In this document: in pieces, positions 9,858 to 19,372 of the stretch
How the letters are laid out: each line of letters begins with the position of its first letter
Position numbering within the stretch: position 1 is the first letter of the stretch
NCBI GenBank assembly: GCA_947448395.1
Contig: CANFNA010000007.1
Location: forward strand, 1-44,148
Origin: Chthoniobacteraceae bacterium
GTDB taxonomy: Bacteria > Verrucomicrobiota > Verrucomicrobiia > Chthoniobacterales > Chthoniobacteraceae
Length of the DNA: 44,148 nt
Direction of reading: 5' to 3'
The notes under the pieces: generated by a model
Database searches by the model: none
What the model saw: only the letters and a program-made list of their open reading frames with translations
What the model was told of the DNA's origin: nothing
Made by a program: the position numbers and the translations under genes

Positions 9858-10278
9858 TTTCTTAGCGAATGGGGGCTTCGTCGTTGAGCTAACCTAGAAA
9901 TCCACGCGCCTCTTAGCCTTAAGGTGCGAGTGTCTTTGAATGTGCCCGAGTGAGGTGCAAAGGGGTATCCAATTTTTAGGCATCGAAGCTCCGATTTTTA
10001 AGGGCACTCAGGATTAGTGGAAAAGTATGACGGGAAAGGATTAAGCGTGTCGCTGAAAAGATGCGGCTCAACGGGCTTCGGAAGGGTGTTCCTGGGCTTT
10101 CTTGATGTTTCCGCAAGAACTTCTGAGTGAGTTTTACAGGTCCACTTTTTGCCGTGAGGGATGAGGTGTCTGCAATTCAGAGTCTGAGCTGTGGAAAACT
10201 CAAGTATGCCGGTGTAATCTTTGAAGCCGGCGGCGCGTCTTGTGCCGTTCGTTCTAACCCCTCCCCGAAACTGTCTCG

Positions 10279-11511
10279 ATGCGAATGTCCTCATTCCTCC
10301 CCAAACGTGATTGCCAATCCATGTGCCATTTCTTGCGACGAATGGGCCGTTTACTCCTTGTTGTTTTTGCGGGGAGCCTTCTTTGGGGAGGTTCAGTGCG
10401 TGCTGTGGATCTGACTCCTGAGGAATTAGGAGGCATCCTGAAAGAGTCGGCGCTTAAGAACTCGTGGTGCATGTACTCGACTCGCGATGGGAGCAGTTAC
10501 ACGTGCCAATTTCTGAAGGACGGTTCTGTGGTGGAATGTGATCCGACTTTCGCTGACACGCATCGGTTTGGGCTTGGATCAAATACGAAGACGATGACAG
10601 CGGTGATGATAATTCAAGCGGTGGAAGAGGGGCGCTTGAGTTTGTCTTCTACCATCGAAGAACTTGCCCGACAGATCGAAAAAGCGGACGAAAAAGCGCG
10701 TCGTCCGAAGCGGCCTATTGAGGTGCACGCTGGGTTCAAAGACATCACGTTGATGAACGTATTGACGCACCATGCCGGGTTCCCTGGGGTGGACACGACG
10801 GACTTTATCTCTCCCAAGAAAGGTGGGCGTGATGCATTGATGAGGAAGATCCTGAAGCAAGGGCCTGTGGGGTATCGGCAGGACGCGAAGGATGCTCAGT
10901 ATATGTTTCAGTATTCCAATGAGGGGTACGCCTTTCTTGGAGAATTGTTGGAGCGTATCTCGGATCCGGTTGAGTCGTACGAAACCTTATTGCGAAAGAA
11001 GATTTTCGAACCGTTGGGGTTGGAGCGAGCGCGCCTTCTCTCGAAGAAGGTGGCCATTCAAGAGGCGCAGAAGCAGGGACTCGGAAAGCCTGTGGCCAAA
11101 GAGTTGGATCCGATGATTGCGCCTTCGGCGGCGGCTTCCTGCACTTTGCGCGAATGGATGTATTTCATACGCCACTTGATGTCTGGGATTAATGGCAATC
11201 CGACCTCCGACGCGATCCTACGCCGGCCTGAATCTTTCAAGATCTTGAAGGAAACCCAGGAGAACTGTTTCTACGGAGCCGGCGCGCTCATGCTCTCTAA
11301 GAAACCAAGTGCGGCCTATCATTTTGGTGCTAACGGAATTCACAGCACGCTGGTTTGGTTTGAGGTCGGCGATTTGGAAAAAGGAATGGGAACCTCGGTG
11401 ATCATTGTGAGCACAGATCCATTTCACGATGTGTCGAAACAGTTCTATTATCTGGCTCAAATGATTCACGAGAAGACGAGTCCTTCCGGAGAGGATCTCA
11501 AGAAGCCGTAG
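10279..11511 (+). CDS. Secreted serine hydrolase, beta-lactamase/class C family
   Basis: 410 aa; SxxK (GLGSNTKTMTA), YxN (QYSNEGYAFLGELLERI), HFGANG third motif; signal MGRLLLVVFAGSLLWGGSVRA from possible start at 10342. Confidence 0.85.
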   Translation: MRMSSFLPKRDCQSMCHFLRRMGRLLLVVFAGSLLWGGSVRAVDLTPEELGGILKESALKNSWCMYSTRDGSSYTCQFLKDGSVVECDPTFADTHRFGLGSNTKTMTAVMIIQAVEEGRLSLSSTIEELARQIEKADEKARRPKRPIEVHAGFKDITLMNVLTHHAGFPGVDTTDFISPKKGGRDALMRKILKQGPVGYRQDAKDAQYMFQYSNEGYAFLGELLERISDPVESYETLLRKKIFEPLGLERARLLSKKVAIQEAQKQGLGKPVAKELDPMIAPSAAASCTLREWMYFIRHLMSGINGNPTSDAILRRPESFKILKETQENCFYGAGALMLSKKPSAAYHFGANGIHSTLVWFEVGDLEKGMGTSVIIVSTDPFHDVSKQFYYLAQMIHEKTSPSGEDLKKP

Positions 11512-11556
11512 AGCCAAAGTGAATCGGCGCGAAGACGCGCGCAGAAAGGAAGGATT

Positions 11557-12888
11557 TTAGACTTCTTCCAGCATGGATTGTGCATCGCCAAAGGTCTTTG
11601 GGCGGACGTCCATTTTGTCCATGAGCGACAGGAAGAGTCGGCAGAGTTGGCGCTCTGACTTGTCCTTGTAATCAACGACTCGGCCTCCGTTCAAACGCCC
11701 GCCAGCCCCTCCGAGAAGGAGGACTGGGAGTTGATCGTTATCGTGTTTTGCCCCAGCCATCATACTTGAGCAGTGTAGGAGCATCGTGTTTTCGAGTAGG
11801 GTTCTTGGGCCTTCCTGAATGGCTTGCATTTTGCGTGAGATGTACGCGGTTTGCTCCATGAAAAACTGGTTCACTTTCAGCCAGTCATCTCCGTCAGAAT
11901 GCGAGAGAAGGTGATGAATCATGTAATCGATTCCATTGCCTGCTTGCTGTACGCTCGGAAGATTCGGGAACCGCAGAGCGCTATGGTCGTTGTTGAGTTT
12001 GAGGGTTGTGATCCGAGTGGTGTCCGTCTGAAAACCCAAAACGAGAATGTCACACATGAGGCGCATATGTTCCGCAATATCTTGGGGGATTCCGTCCGCT
12101 GGACGCAGGATGTTTGGCTTCTCCAATGAGGGGCGCCATCCCTGCAATTCGCCTCGTTTCGCAGCATTCTCGATGCGCCTTTCCACATCGCGAACCGATT
12201 CCAAGTATTCGTCGAGTTTCTGTTGGTCTGCCCTACTGATGTCTCTGCGAAGGTGGTTGGCGTCTGCAAGGACTGCGTCGAGAACGCTTTTGTCGGCCGC
12301 AGAAACTTCGTTTTTGAAAAGACGGTCGAAGGCAAGGGCAGGATAAACCTCGAGCGGGGTCGGTGTGGTTGGCGAGCTCCACGAGATGTGTGAGCTGTAG
12401 AGCATCGAGTAGTTCTTGTGCACCGATGGATTTGCTATTTCGCATCCCAACACCAAGCTCGGCACTTTGGTGGAACGCCCATAGGTCTGTGCGAGAAGTT
12501 GGTCGAAGCTGGTTCCGGAACGGATGTCGCCGCCGGATGCAATGGGGGCGCCTGAGAGCATGTTGCCGGTTTGCGAACTGTGGATATTCCCCTTTCTGGC
12601 TTCCTCATGGTAGAGGCCACGGATGAACACCATCTTTTCTCTAAAATCCGTCAATGGCTGGAGGACCTGCCCCAGTTCCATGGATTTTCCATGACCCTTT
12701 GCCCACCACTCTTTGGAGTGGAATCCATTCCCTGAGAAGAGCACCGCGAGGCGCACAGGAGCTTCGCTTGAGGCTCGATTCCGAACCGGTTCGTCGCCCC
12801 AGACATTGTAAGACTCAAGCCAAGGCAAAGCCATGCTAACGCCAAGGCCACGCAGAAAAGCGCGTCGGGAGAAGTGGTGTGTTTGCAT
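11557..12888 (-). CDS. DUF1552 family protein (Tat signal), copy 1
   Basis: 443 aa; MQTHHFSRRAFLRGLGVSMALPWLES; FSGNGFHSKEWWAKG...GTSFDQLLAQTYG; terminal LSLMDKMDVRPKTFGDAQSMLEEV. Confidence 0.92.
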   Translation of the reverse strand: MQTHHFSRRAFLRGLGVSMALPWLESYNVWGDEPVRNRASSEAPVRLAVLFSGNGFHSKEWWAKGHGKSMELGQVLQPLTDFREKMVFIRGLYHEEARKGNIHSSQTGNMLSGAPIASGGDIRSGTSFDQLLAQTYGRSTKVPSLVLGCEIANPSVHKNYSMLYSSHISWSSPTTPTPLEVYPALAFDRLFKNEVSAADKSVLDAVLADANHLRRDISRADQQKLDEYLESVRDVERRIENAAKRGELQGWRPSLEKPNILRPADGIPQDIAEHMRLMCDILVLGFQTDTTRITTLKLNNDHSALRFPNLPSVQQAGNGIDYMIHHLLSHSDGDDWLKVNQFFMEQTAYISRKMQAIQEGPRTLLENTMLLHCSSMMAGAKHDNDQLPVLLLGGAGGRLNGGRVVDYKDKSERQLCRLFLSLMDKMDVRPKTFGDAQSMLEEV

Positions 12889-12910
12889 TATGAGGAGGGA
12901 TGGATGGAGG

Positions 12911-15900
12911 TTATTTCGTGGAGAGGATCTCGAAATCTTTGCCGCGGACTTGTCGGAATTGGGGGCTTTTTACGATGAGTTCCAATGCGCTCCAAACCCT
13001 GTGATCATTTCTTTTTAGATTTGTAACCATCGCATCGATGAGGGGTCTGTCCGAAAGCTGAATGCTGCGACCGAGGGCGTATCCGAGGAGTTTTCGGCAG
13101 AATTGGCGTTCGAAGTCTTCGGATCGTTTATTTAAAAGGGCTTTGCGGAGCCCTGAAAGGCCTTCGATGGGTGTGCCATCTGGAAGGGTTGTGGTCGTAT
13201 CGATGAGAAGGCCCGTTGAATCTTTTGTCCTCGAGCGGCCGATCGCGTCGAACCCTTCGAGGGCAAAGCCGAAAGGGTCAATGCGCTTATGGCATTTTGC
13301 GCAGACAGGGTCCGAGCTGTGTTTCTCGATGAGTTGGCGTTCTGTAGATCCTTCTGGAGCTTCTTCGGGAAGAATGGGAACGCCCTTTGGGGGACGTGGC
13401 AGCTTCTCGCCAAGAATGACCTCGCTCAGCCAGTTGCCCCGGAGAATCGGACTGGTGCGTGAGGCTCCGCTTTGTTTGGCAAGCGTGCTGCCAAATCCCA
13501 GAATACCGCCGCGTCCTTGATTTCGAAGACCGTCAACACGTCGCCAGCCGTCGCCTTCGAATTCCAGACCATAGTGCGTGGCAAGAGGTCGGTTGAGGAA
13601 GGAGTGATCGGCATCCAATAGCGACAGGACGGAACGGTTTTCAGCAAAGAAATCCATGAAGAAGAGAACGACTTCCTCCTGCAGGTCGCTGCGGATCGCA
13701 TTAAAGGTTGGAAAATGGCGTTCGCTCTTTTCGTCCAGCGTTGCCACATCGCGGACGTGGAGCCATTGGCATCCAAACTCCGTCGCTAATCGACGGGTCC
13801 GTGCATCTTTAATCATGCGTTTTGTTTGCGTAACGAGTGCAGAGTCGTTTCTCAGCGCGCCTGCTTTTGCCTCTGCCAACAACGCATCGTCGGGCGGGCC
13901 GGCCCAAAGAAAGTAACTGAGCCGAGTGGCTAACTCCCAGTCGCTAACAGGGGTTCCGGTTGATCCAGAACCTGGGCGTTCGCCGCGGTACAGAAATGCC
14001 GGAGCAATGAGGGTGCGAGTGATCAACATTCGGATGGATTCGGTATGCGGCAATTCTTTCCGTCGGAGTTCCTGATAGAGCGCGCGGAGCTCCGATTCCT
14101 CAGCATTGGTCAGCGGACGTCGCCAAGCGCGGGCCGCGAACCGAATCGCTTCTTGCAAATGTTGTGGTTCGACTTCCAGGAGCCGCTTTTTGAAACGCTC
14201 GGCGCCTTTGAGGATTGGCTCACGGAGTGGGGCAAGTCGACGGTCTCCGTTTGGTTTATCGGGTCCGTCCTGACTTGAATATTGCCACAGTTGCTCGAAG
14301 GCATCGACGAGAGTGAGCGCGTCTTGGCTGACAAAGTGCAGTTGCTCCCACAGGAGGTCGAGTTCCTCTCTCTCTCGATCTTCAAGCATCAATCGCGAGA
14401 GAACCTCATCTTCGCGATGGAACAAGGTCAGCGTCACCACCTCATCGGAGGGAACAATTTGAGTGTAACAGAGCGCTGTCGGAAACAACTGGCGGAAGTC
14501 TTCAAAAGAAGACTCGAAGCGTTTGCGCGCGGCACTGCCATCGTGGACAAGGATTGGCGTGTTGAAAGCAACGGAGGTCTTGCTGGAGGTCCAAGCTCCA
14601 CTTTCTGTCTTCGTGGAGGAGCCACTCGATTGGAGGCCCTCTGGAGTGGAGGGCTTTGTGGTGCTTGCCTGCAGTTGAATGCTCGCTTCGCCACCGGTTG
14701 CGGGGTGAAGGCGTCCAGTCGCCACAAACTCCGCGCCGGCAACCAGCTCCGCTGGAAGCTTAATAGACAAGAGATGAGGAGCCTGAAGGCAGAGGAGGTG
14801 CGGCGCCACTGGGGTTCCCTTGGGATGCTTTCCAAATAGCGAGGGATCTAATCCGTAAGCGGAGGGAGTTCCATCATCGATCATCTTTCCAGAACGGAGT
14901 ACGGAACCCAGGAGTGGGCCGTTTAGTGCGAGGATCTGAGCGTGTAGTGTACGCTCTGGAGTATCTCCATCAAGGGATTGGATGTCTTTTTGGAGAAGCT
15001 GTTGCAGCTGTTTCGCAATCTCCGTTCTCGCGGACAGCTGCTTTGAATGACGCCATTTGGCTAAGATCGAATCCTTCGGAATCGGTGGAGCCGTTGCCGA
15101 GGACTCGGGTTCTCCGAAGAAATGCCATACGTCCTTGTGCCCATGTGCATCTGCATGGGGATTTCCGGCGAGGATGTCGGGTGAGAGCTCCTTTGCCGCA
15201 TTCCACTCTGTGACGCCATCGCTCACCACGAGGTCAATGGCCGTGAGGTCGCATGTGTGATCGCCGTTCTTTGCGCCGATCACAATCGCGATGACATCAC
15301 CCTGGGTCACTTTCACTGCGTTATGCGTTCCCATTGGGATGATTTTGCCGCCATCGCTGTGGCCGTTTGCGAGCGTCTCTGAGGTGTTTCCTCGCCGTAA
15401 TTGTAAGGCCCAGCTGATGCCGTTTCCTCCAGGATTGTGAATGTCTTGGATGCTGCCAGAAATCCGGAGTGAGGAGTCAACTGGGCTTTTCCACGCGATC
15501 ACTGAAGCTAGTTTCGGTGAAGGATGCATCGCGATGCTGTGCGGCTTCATCGCGCCCGGAATACGGACTGTTTGATCGGAGGAATTGGCGAGCACACTAA
15601 GGTCAGTCTCTCCCGTCCATCCTTTGATGAAGGGATAGTCAGCAGCGCTTTCCCTCTTTTTTTCCAGAAGAGGACCGAGTTTTACTCCTGCTGTTGAGCC
15701 GATCCCGAGGTAGCTCAACCAGTCCTGAAGGATGGGTGCCGAAACAGAGTACTTGCGAGCGAGGTTCGTGATGTCGGCGGGTTGATCAGCCATCTCCGCT
15801 TCATGGGCAGCGGCGAGGCATTGCGGAGTGGATGCAATGACTTCTTTGCGTCTATTGGCGAGGTGTTGGATGGCCGCACGAACGTGCATGAGATGGAGGT

Positions 15901-17083
15901 CTGGCCGGCCTTCAAAAACGAGGCGGGCGTTTTCCCAAACTGCGAAGTCCTCGGTGTGCCCGTCGCCAGCATCGCCGGTGGTGAGGTAAAGGGTGAGGTC
16001 GCTTCCATCGGCTGGTGGAGTCAGTTTGAGTTTGATTTCATGCTCGGCGGTTAGCGGCGTCACCGGCTCCATCCACGATTTTGGGCCGTCTATTTTTCCG
16101 AGATGTCCGATACTGTTTAGTTTCCAGAGAGACTGCTGCCAGGGCTCAATGTCAGCGGCCGTTAAGGTTCCGACTGCGTACTTGGCGCGGAGGGGTTCGA
16201 GCAGTTGAGATGGGTGAGTTGAGGTAAGGGCGGTGCGTAGGATTTTGAGATATTTGGGACTGAGGCCCTCCGCGTTTTCTTTGCCCTGAAGGCACGCGAG
16301 ATATTTGGCGATTGGGAGGCGGCCTCCTGCGCCTGTATTCATTTTGATACTCTGCTGGATGACCTCGGTCGGATTCCCTTCAGACGAATACTTTGTGTAA
16401 ATGGCTCGGATCTTCGTGAGGATTTCGTTGGTCCAATCCCGAGAGGAGGTGTTTTCAGAAAACCAAAACCCTTGGGATGTGAGAACGGCGTGAGAAGCAA
16501 TGAGTTTTGCTGCATCCAGATACTTTCCGAGAAGGGATGGCGACATCACCAGAGCGGCGCCGGCGTTGGTAAAGCCTTCTCCGGCGGCTCCGTCGACAGG
16601 GAACTCTTTTGCGGGATCTAGCGAGACGACTCCAGTGAGGTCGCGTACGGAATAGGTGTATTCCATATTGGAGAGGCGCCGAAGAACGACCGGCCCGGGA
16701 TCACCCGCGTTTTTGAGAGCGATCTCATCGAGGGTTGTGTGCATCCAAGTCGTTAGACGGTGCAACTGCTCTGGAGAAGGCTTTGGTTTGTCCTTTGGCG
16801 GCATTTCTCCGTCACGGATTTGTTCCAAAGAGTGCTCCCAAACTGACGGGTCGCGTTTGATTTCTTCGAGTGACTTGAAGCGTTCCAGATCCAGATCACC
16901 CTTTTGTTTTTCCGTGGAGTGGCACGGGATGCAGAACTCCTTGATCAGAGGCTGAATTGTATTTGCGAACGCCTCCTCCTGAGGCGCTGTTGTTCCGTTT
17001 ACGCGAAGGGCATGTAAAGCAAAGGTCGTTGCGATGGAGAAAAGCCATCTGAGGAAAATCGAGCGGGATCTGTCGGAGCTCAT
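12911..17083 (-). CDS. PSCyt1 - DUF1587/DUF1592/DUF1588/DUF1585 cytochrome protein with a large internal insertion, copy 1
   Basis: Track ORF extends to 17326 (1471 aa) but the signal-peptide Met is at 17083 (MSSDRSRSIFLRWLFSIATTFALHALRVNG). CIPCHSTEKQKGDLDLERF; WRRPLTNAEESELRALY; LSYFLWAGPPDDALLAEA; CAKCHKRIDPFGFALEGFDAIGR. Confidence 0.92.
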   Translation of the reverse strand: MSSDRSRSIFLRWLFSIATTFALHALRVNGTTAPQEEAFANTIQPLIKEFCIPCHSTEKQKGDLDLERFKSLEEIKRDPSVWEHSLEQIRDGEMPPKDKPKPSPEQLHRLTTWMHTTLDEIALKNAGDPGPVVLRRLSNMEYTYSVRDLTGVVSLDPAKEFPVDGAAGEGFTNAGAALVMSPSLLGKYLDAAKLIASHAVLTSQGFWFSENTSSRDWTNEILTKIRAIYTKYSSEGNPTEVIQQSIKMNTGAGGRLPIAKYLACLQGKENAEGLSPKYLKILRTALTSTHPSQLLEPLRAKYAVGTLTAADIEPWQQSLWKLNSIGHLGKIDGPKSWMEPVTPLTAEHEIKLKLTPPADGSDLTLYLTTGDAGDGHTEDFAVWENARLVFEGRPDLHLMHVRAAIQHLANRRKEVIASTPQCLAAAHEAEMADQPADITNLARKYSVSAPILQDWLSYLGIGSTAGVKLGPLLEKKRESAADYPFIKGWTGETDLSVLANSSDQTVRIPGAMKPHSIAMHPSPKLASVIAWKSPVDSSLRISGSIQDIHNPGGNGISWALQLRRGNTSETLANGHSDGGKIIPMGTHNAVKVTQGDVIAIVIGAKNGDHTCDLTAIDLVVSDGVTEWNAAKELSPDILAGNPHADAHGHKDVWHFFGEPESSATAPPIPKDSILAKWRHSKQLSARTEIAKQLQQLLQKDIQSLDGDTPERTLHAQILALNGPLLGSVLRSGKMIDDGTPSAYGLDPSLFGKHPKGTPVAPHLLCLQAPHLLSIKLPAELVAGAEFVATGRLHPATGGEASIQLQASTTKPSTPEGLQSSGSSTKTESGAWTSSKTSVAFNTPILVHDGSAARKRFESSFEDFRQLFPTALCYTQIVPSDEVVTLTLFHREDEVLSRLMLEDREREELDLLWEQLHFVSQDALTLVDAFEQLWQYSSQDGPDKPNGDRRLAPLREPILKGAERFKKRLLEVEPQHLQEAIRFAARAWRRPLTNAEESELRALYQELRRKELPHTESIRMLITRTLIAPAFLYRGERPGSGSTGTPVSDWELATRLSYFLWAGPPDDALLAEAKAGALRNDSALVTQTKRMIKDARTRRLATEFGCQWLHVRDVATLDEKSERHFPTFNAIRSDLQEEVVLFFMDFFAENRSVLSLLDADHSFLNRPLATHYGLEFEGDGWRRVDGLRNQGRGGILGFGSTLAKQSGASRTSPILRGNWLSEVILGEKLPRPPKGVPILPEEAPEGSTERQLIEKHSSDPVCAKCHKRIDPFGFALEGFDAIGRSRTKDSTGLLIDTTTTLPDGTPIEGLSGLRKALLNKRSEDFERQFCRKLLGYALGRSIQLSDRPLIDAMVTNLKRNDHRVWSALELIVKSPQFRQVRGKDFEILSTK

Positions 17084-17364
17084 GGCGCGAGAGATTGGAA
17101 GCCGTTTGGTGTGGGGATGGCGTTTGCTGGCGGAACGTACCCAATGGGATCCCATTCGAGAATGCTTTCGATGTGTGCGGCCATTGATCGTGCCGCGATC
17201 TCGGGTTTTTGGGAGGCGTGCAGCGAAGCTCGAGTGGGGAGATTGGGCATGGGGGATCTGGGCTTTAAAGTGTCGACACTTTATATGATCCGCAAGGGTT
17301 GCGCGCCTTAGTGCAATCTTTGGCATTTGGGTGGGGTGCGTGAAGCGGTCGTAGGGAATGAGGC

Positions 17365-17390
17365 GCCTCTGTCATTGGGCAGAGGCTTTT
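17365..17390 (+). terminator. Terminator-like hairpin with short T-tract
   Basis: GCCTCTG TCATTGGG CAGAGGC TTTT; perfect 7-bp stem then TTTT on the plus strand. Confidence 0.5.
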
Positions 17391-17433
17391 CGGAACGGGG
17401 TGTTCACCCCATGGCACGGGCCCGTGTGCCTCG

Positions 17434-17478
17434 GCTAAACTGGCTTCAACAAGACGCCACTCCTTCTTCCAGTTTAGC
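17434..17478 (+). promoter_or_regulatory. Long stem-loop in leader of the DUF3309-like gene
   Basis: Perfect 10-bp inverted repeat GCTAAACTGG (17434-17443) / CCAGTTTAGC (17469-17478). Confidence 0.5.
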
Positions 17479-17501
17479 AAACAACCAAAGCAAACAACCA
17501 A
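17476..17501. repeat. 13-bp perfect tandem repeat immediately upstream of the GTG start
   Basis: AGCAAACAACCAA at 17476-17488 and 17489-17501. Confidence 0.9.
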
Positions 17502-17506
17502 ACATC

Positions 17507-17650
17507 GTGAACATTCTCGTTATTCTCCTTATCCTGCTGCTTTTAGGCGGTGGTGGTTACGGCTTTCGCTCCGGCAATCATTACATTGGTGGCGGTGCCA
17601 GCCTTCTTCTGATTATCCTGATTGTGCTGCTGCTGACGGGACGGATTTGA
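17507..17650 (+). CDS. DUF3309-like 47 aa hydrophobic micro-protein (GTG start proposed)
   Basis: VNILVILLILLLLGGGGYGFRSGNHYIGGGASLLLIILIVLLLTGRI; two hydrophobic segments around a Gly-rich loop, terminal LLLTGRI. Upstream in-frame alternatives at 17327 and ATG 17411 give a non-hydrophobic, low-complexity N-terminus. Confidence 0.7.
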   Translation: MNILVILLILLLLGGGGYGFRSGNHYIGGGASLLLIILIVLLLTGRI

Positions 17651-17752
17651 TCAATCCCGAGGGTCCTTGGAGACGGGTTCAGCCCATTGCTCGAGAAGTG
17701 GATGGGTTTTCGGGTGGCCGGCCTCTTGCCTGAAATCTTTTAGGATGAGTCG

Positions 17753-19372
17753 CTAGGGAGCACCCGGTTGGATCATGCCTTGAGTTTCGAGGAGGCGTCG
17801 AAATTCTGGAGTATAGAGGGAAACGGCAGGAAGCCAGGTGCCGACTCTTTCTCGGGTCCACCAAGAGTGGTCGGGACTGCCGATGGGCGTAAACTTGTAG
17901 CGATACAAGCTTGCGCGCACGTATTTTGGGGGAGCTTGAGGGAAGGGGTTGTGGGCCAACAAGCTCAGCGTGGCGGGATGATTGTGTAGAAGTTTCCAGA
18001 TAAAATGAGCGACCCAAGGGTAGTGTTGCACGGTGGGCAGGGAGCGCACGTCGTAGGGCACACCCGGGATGGCAGCAAACCAGATCTGCCAGTCGAGACG
18101 GTAGTGATAAGGGGTGATGATGGGCGGGCGCTGACGAGGGTCGCTCGGTTTTGCTTTGAATTCATACTCGCGCCAAAGGGAGGAATCTGTGGCGAGAAAT
18201 TCATCGGTCCCTTCAAAGACGATCTCATAGCGTTCGCGACCGACCGTCCCGAAAGCGCCGTAGGTATTTACGAGATGAAGCGGGTCAAACGAGGCGTTCA
18301 TGCTCTGGTTTGAGGAGATCAGGTTTTTCACTGGGTTAATGCTCAGCCAAGCCACTGCGAGCGCGAATCCTGCGCTGGCAATCATCATCAGGCGCGACGG
18401 AGTCTTGTGGGCCTCTGCGCGTTCTGATTGGCGCACTAAGAAAGCGGGCAGGATGCATCGCCACAGGGAGTCATCGAGACACGCGAGGCAGGGGATGATG
18501 GTTAGCCAGTTTAGGAACGACAGATTTCCGGATAGAATCACCAGCCCCATAAAACTGGCCATGAGGATGCCAGATACGTGTCGGACCTTGCGCGGCCAGA
18601 ATGCAAACCAAGGAGCGAGAAGCTCGATGGCATGGTTCCAAAGGACGCCAAATTTGTGAAACCAAGCGGGGGCGAAGTGGAAAAGTCGGCTCAGCGGGCT
18701 GGGGACGGGCTGTGTTTCGTAGTGATAAAACAGGGCGCTTAGATCACGCCAGCAAGCATCCCCGCGGAGTTTGATGAGGCCTGCACCGAGCATAATTCTA
18801 AAAATCAGCCAGCGGTAAACCCACACCACGGCGATGGGGGGGGCGGTGCGGGGGAAAGGACGCAGGTCCAACAGAGGGCAAAAGAAAACGGCAATCAAAC
18901 CGGTTTCTAAAAGCTGTGTTTCCCAACCGTAGGAGTACCAAAGTTGTCCTACGTGGATGAAAGACATGTAAAGTGCCCACAGGACCAGAAGGAGGAGAGA
19001 ATTTGCGTAGCCGCAAAGAACGACGACTGACAGAGCGACTCCGAGCCATGCGCATTGGAGGAGAAAAGCGTCTGAGACATTCCACCAGAACAGGCTTGGT
19101 AAGTGCCAAAACGCTTCCTTGGTGGAGCCGAAGTGATGGGCGACACGCTTGAGGAAAACCTCCGCGGGAAGAATGCCATCCTGACCGATAAGGGGGATCG
19201 CTTGATGGGCGGCGACCAAAAAGGCGATTAAGTAGACAAATCCGAGCAGTCGCAGCAGGACGAAACGGGTCAGCCAATAGGTGGGAGCGTACGTTGAGGG
19301 AGCGACGGGGGGAGGCGTGGGTGTGCTCGAAGCACTTGAGGATGGGCAGGTGGAGGGTTCACCAGCGTTCAT
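17753..19372 (-). CDS. Lipase maturation factor family (LMF1/2-like) multi-pass membrane protein
   Basis: 539 aa; TYWLTRFVLLRLLGFVYLIAFLVAAHQAIPLIGQDGILPAEVFLKRV; LIKLRGDACWRDLSALFYHYETQPVPSPLSRLFHFAPAWFHKFGV; FVNTYGAFGTVGRERYEIVFEGT; DWQIWFAAI. Confidence 0.9.
   Translation of the reverse strand: MNAGEPSTCPSSSASSTPTPPPVAPSTYAPTYWLTRFVLLRLLGFVYLIAFLVAAHQAIPLIGQDGILPAEVFLKRVAHHFGSTKEAFWHLPSLFWWNVSDAFLLQCAWLGVALSVVVLCGYANSLLLLVLWALYMSFIHVGQLWYSYGWETQLLETGLIAVFFCPLLDLRPFPRTAPPIAVVWVYRWLIFRIMLGAGLIKLRGDACWRDLSALFYHYETQPVPSPLSRLFHFAPAWFHKFGVLWNHAIELLAPWFAFWPRKVRHVSGILMASFMGLVILSGNLSFLNWLTIIPCLACLDDSLWRCILPAFLVRQSERAEAHKTPSRLMMIASAGFALAVAWLSINPVKNLISSNQSMNASFDPLHLVNTYGAFGTVGRERYEIVFEGTDEFLATDSSLWREYEFKAKPSDPRQRPPIITPYHYRLDWQIWFAAIPGVPYDVRSLPTVQHYPWVAHFIWKLLHNHPATLSLLAHNPFPQAPPKYVRASLYRYKFTPIGSPDHSWWTRERVGTWLPAVSLYTPEFRRLLETQGMIQPGAP

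Noticed and set aside
10279-11511. Considered as an antibiotic-resistance beta-lactamase
   Set aside because: Motifs fit the broad serine hydrolase/beta-lactamase superfamily; nothing specific to resistance can be shown from sequence.
17476-17501. Two direct repeats considered as a CRISPR-like array
   Set aside because: Only two contiguous 13-bp units with no spacers; no cas genes in the window.
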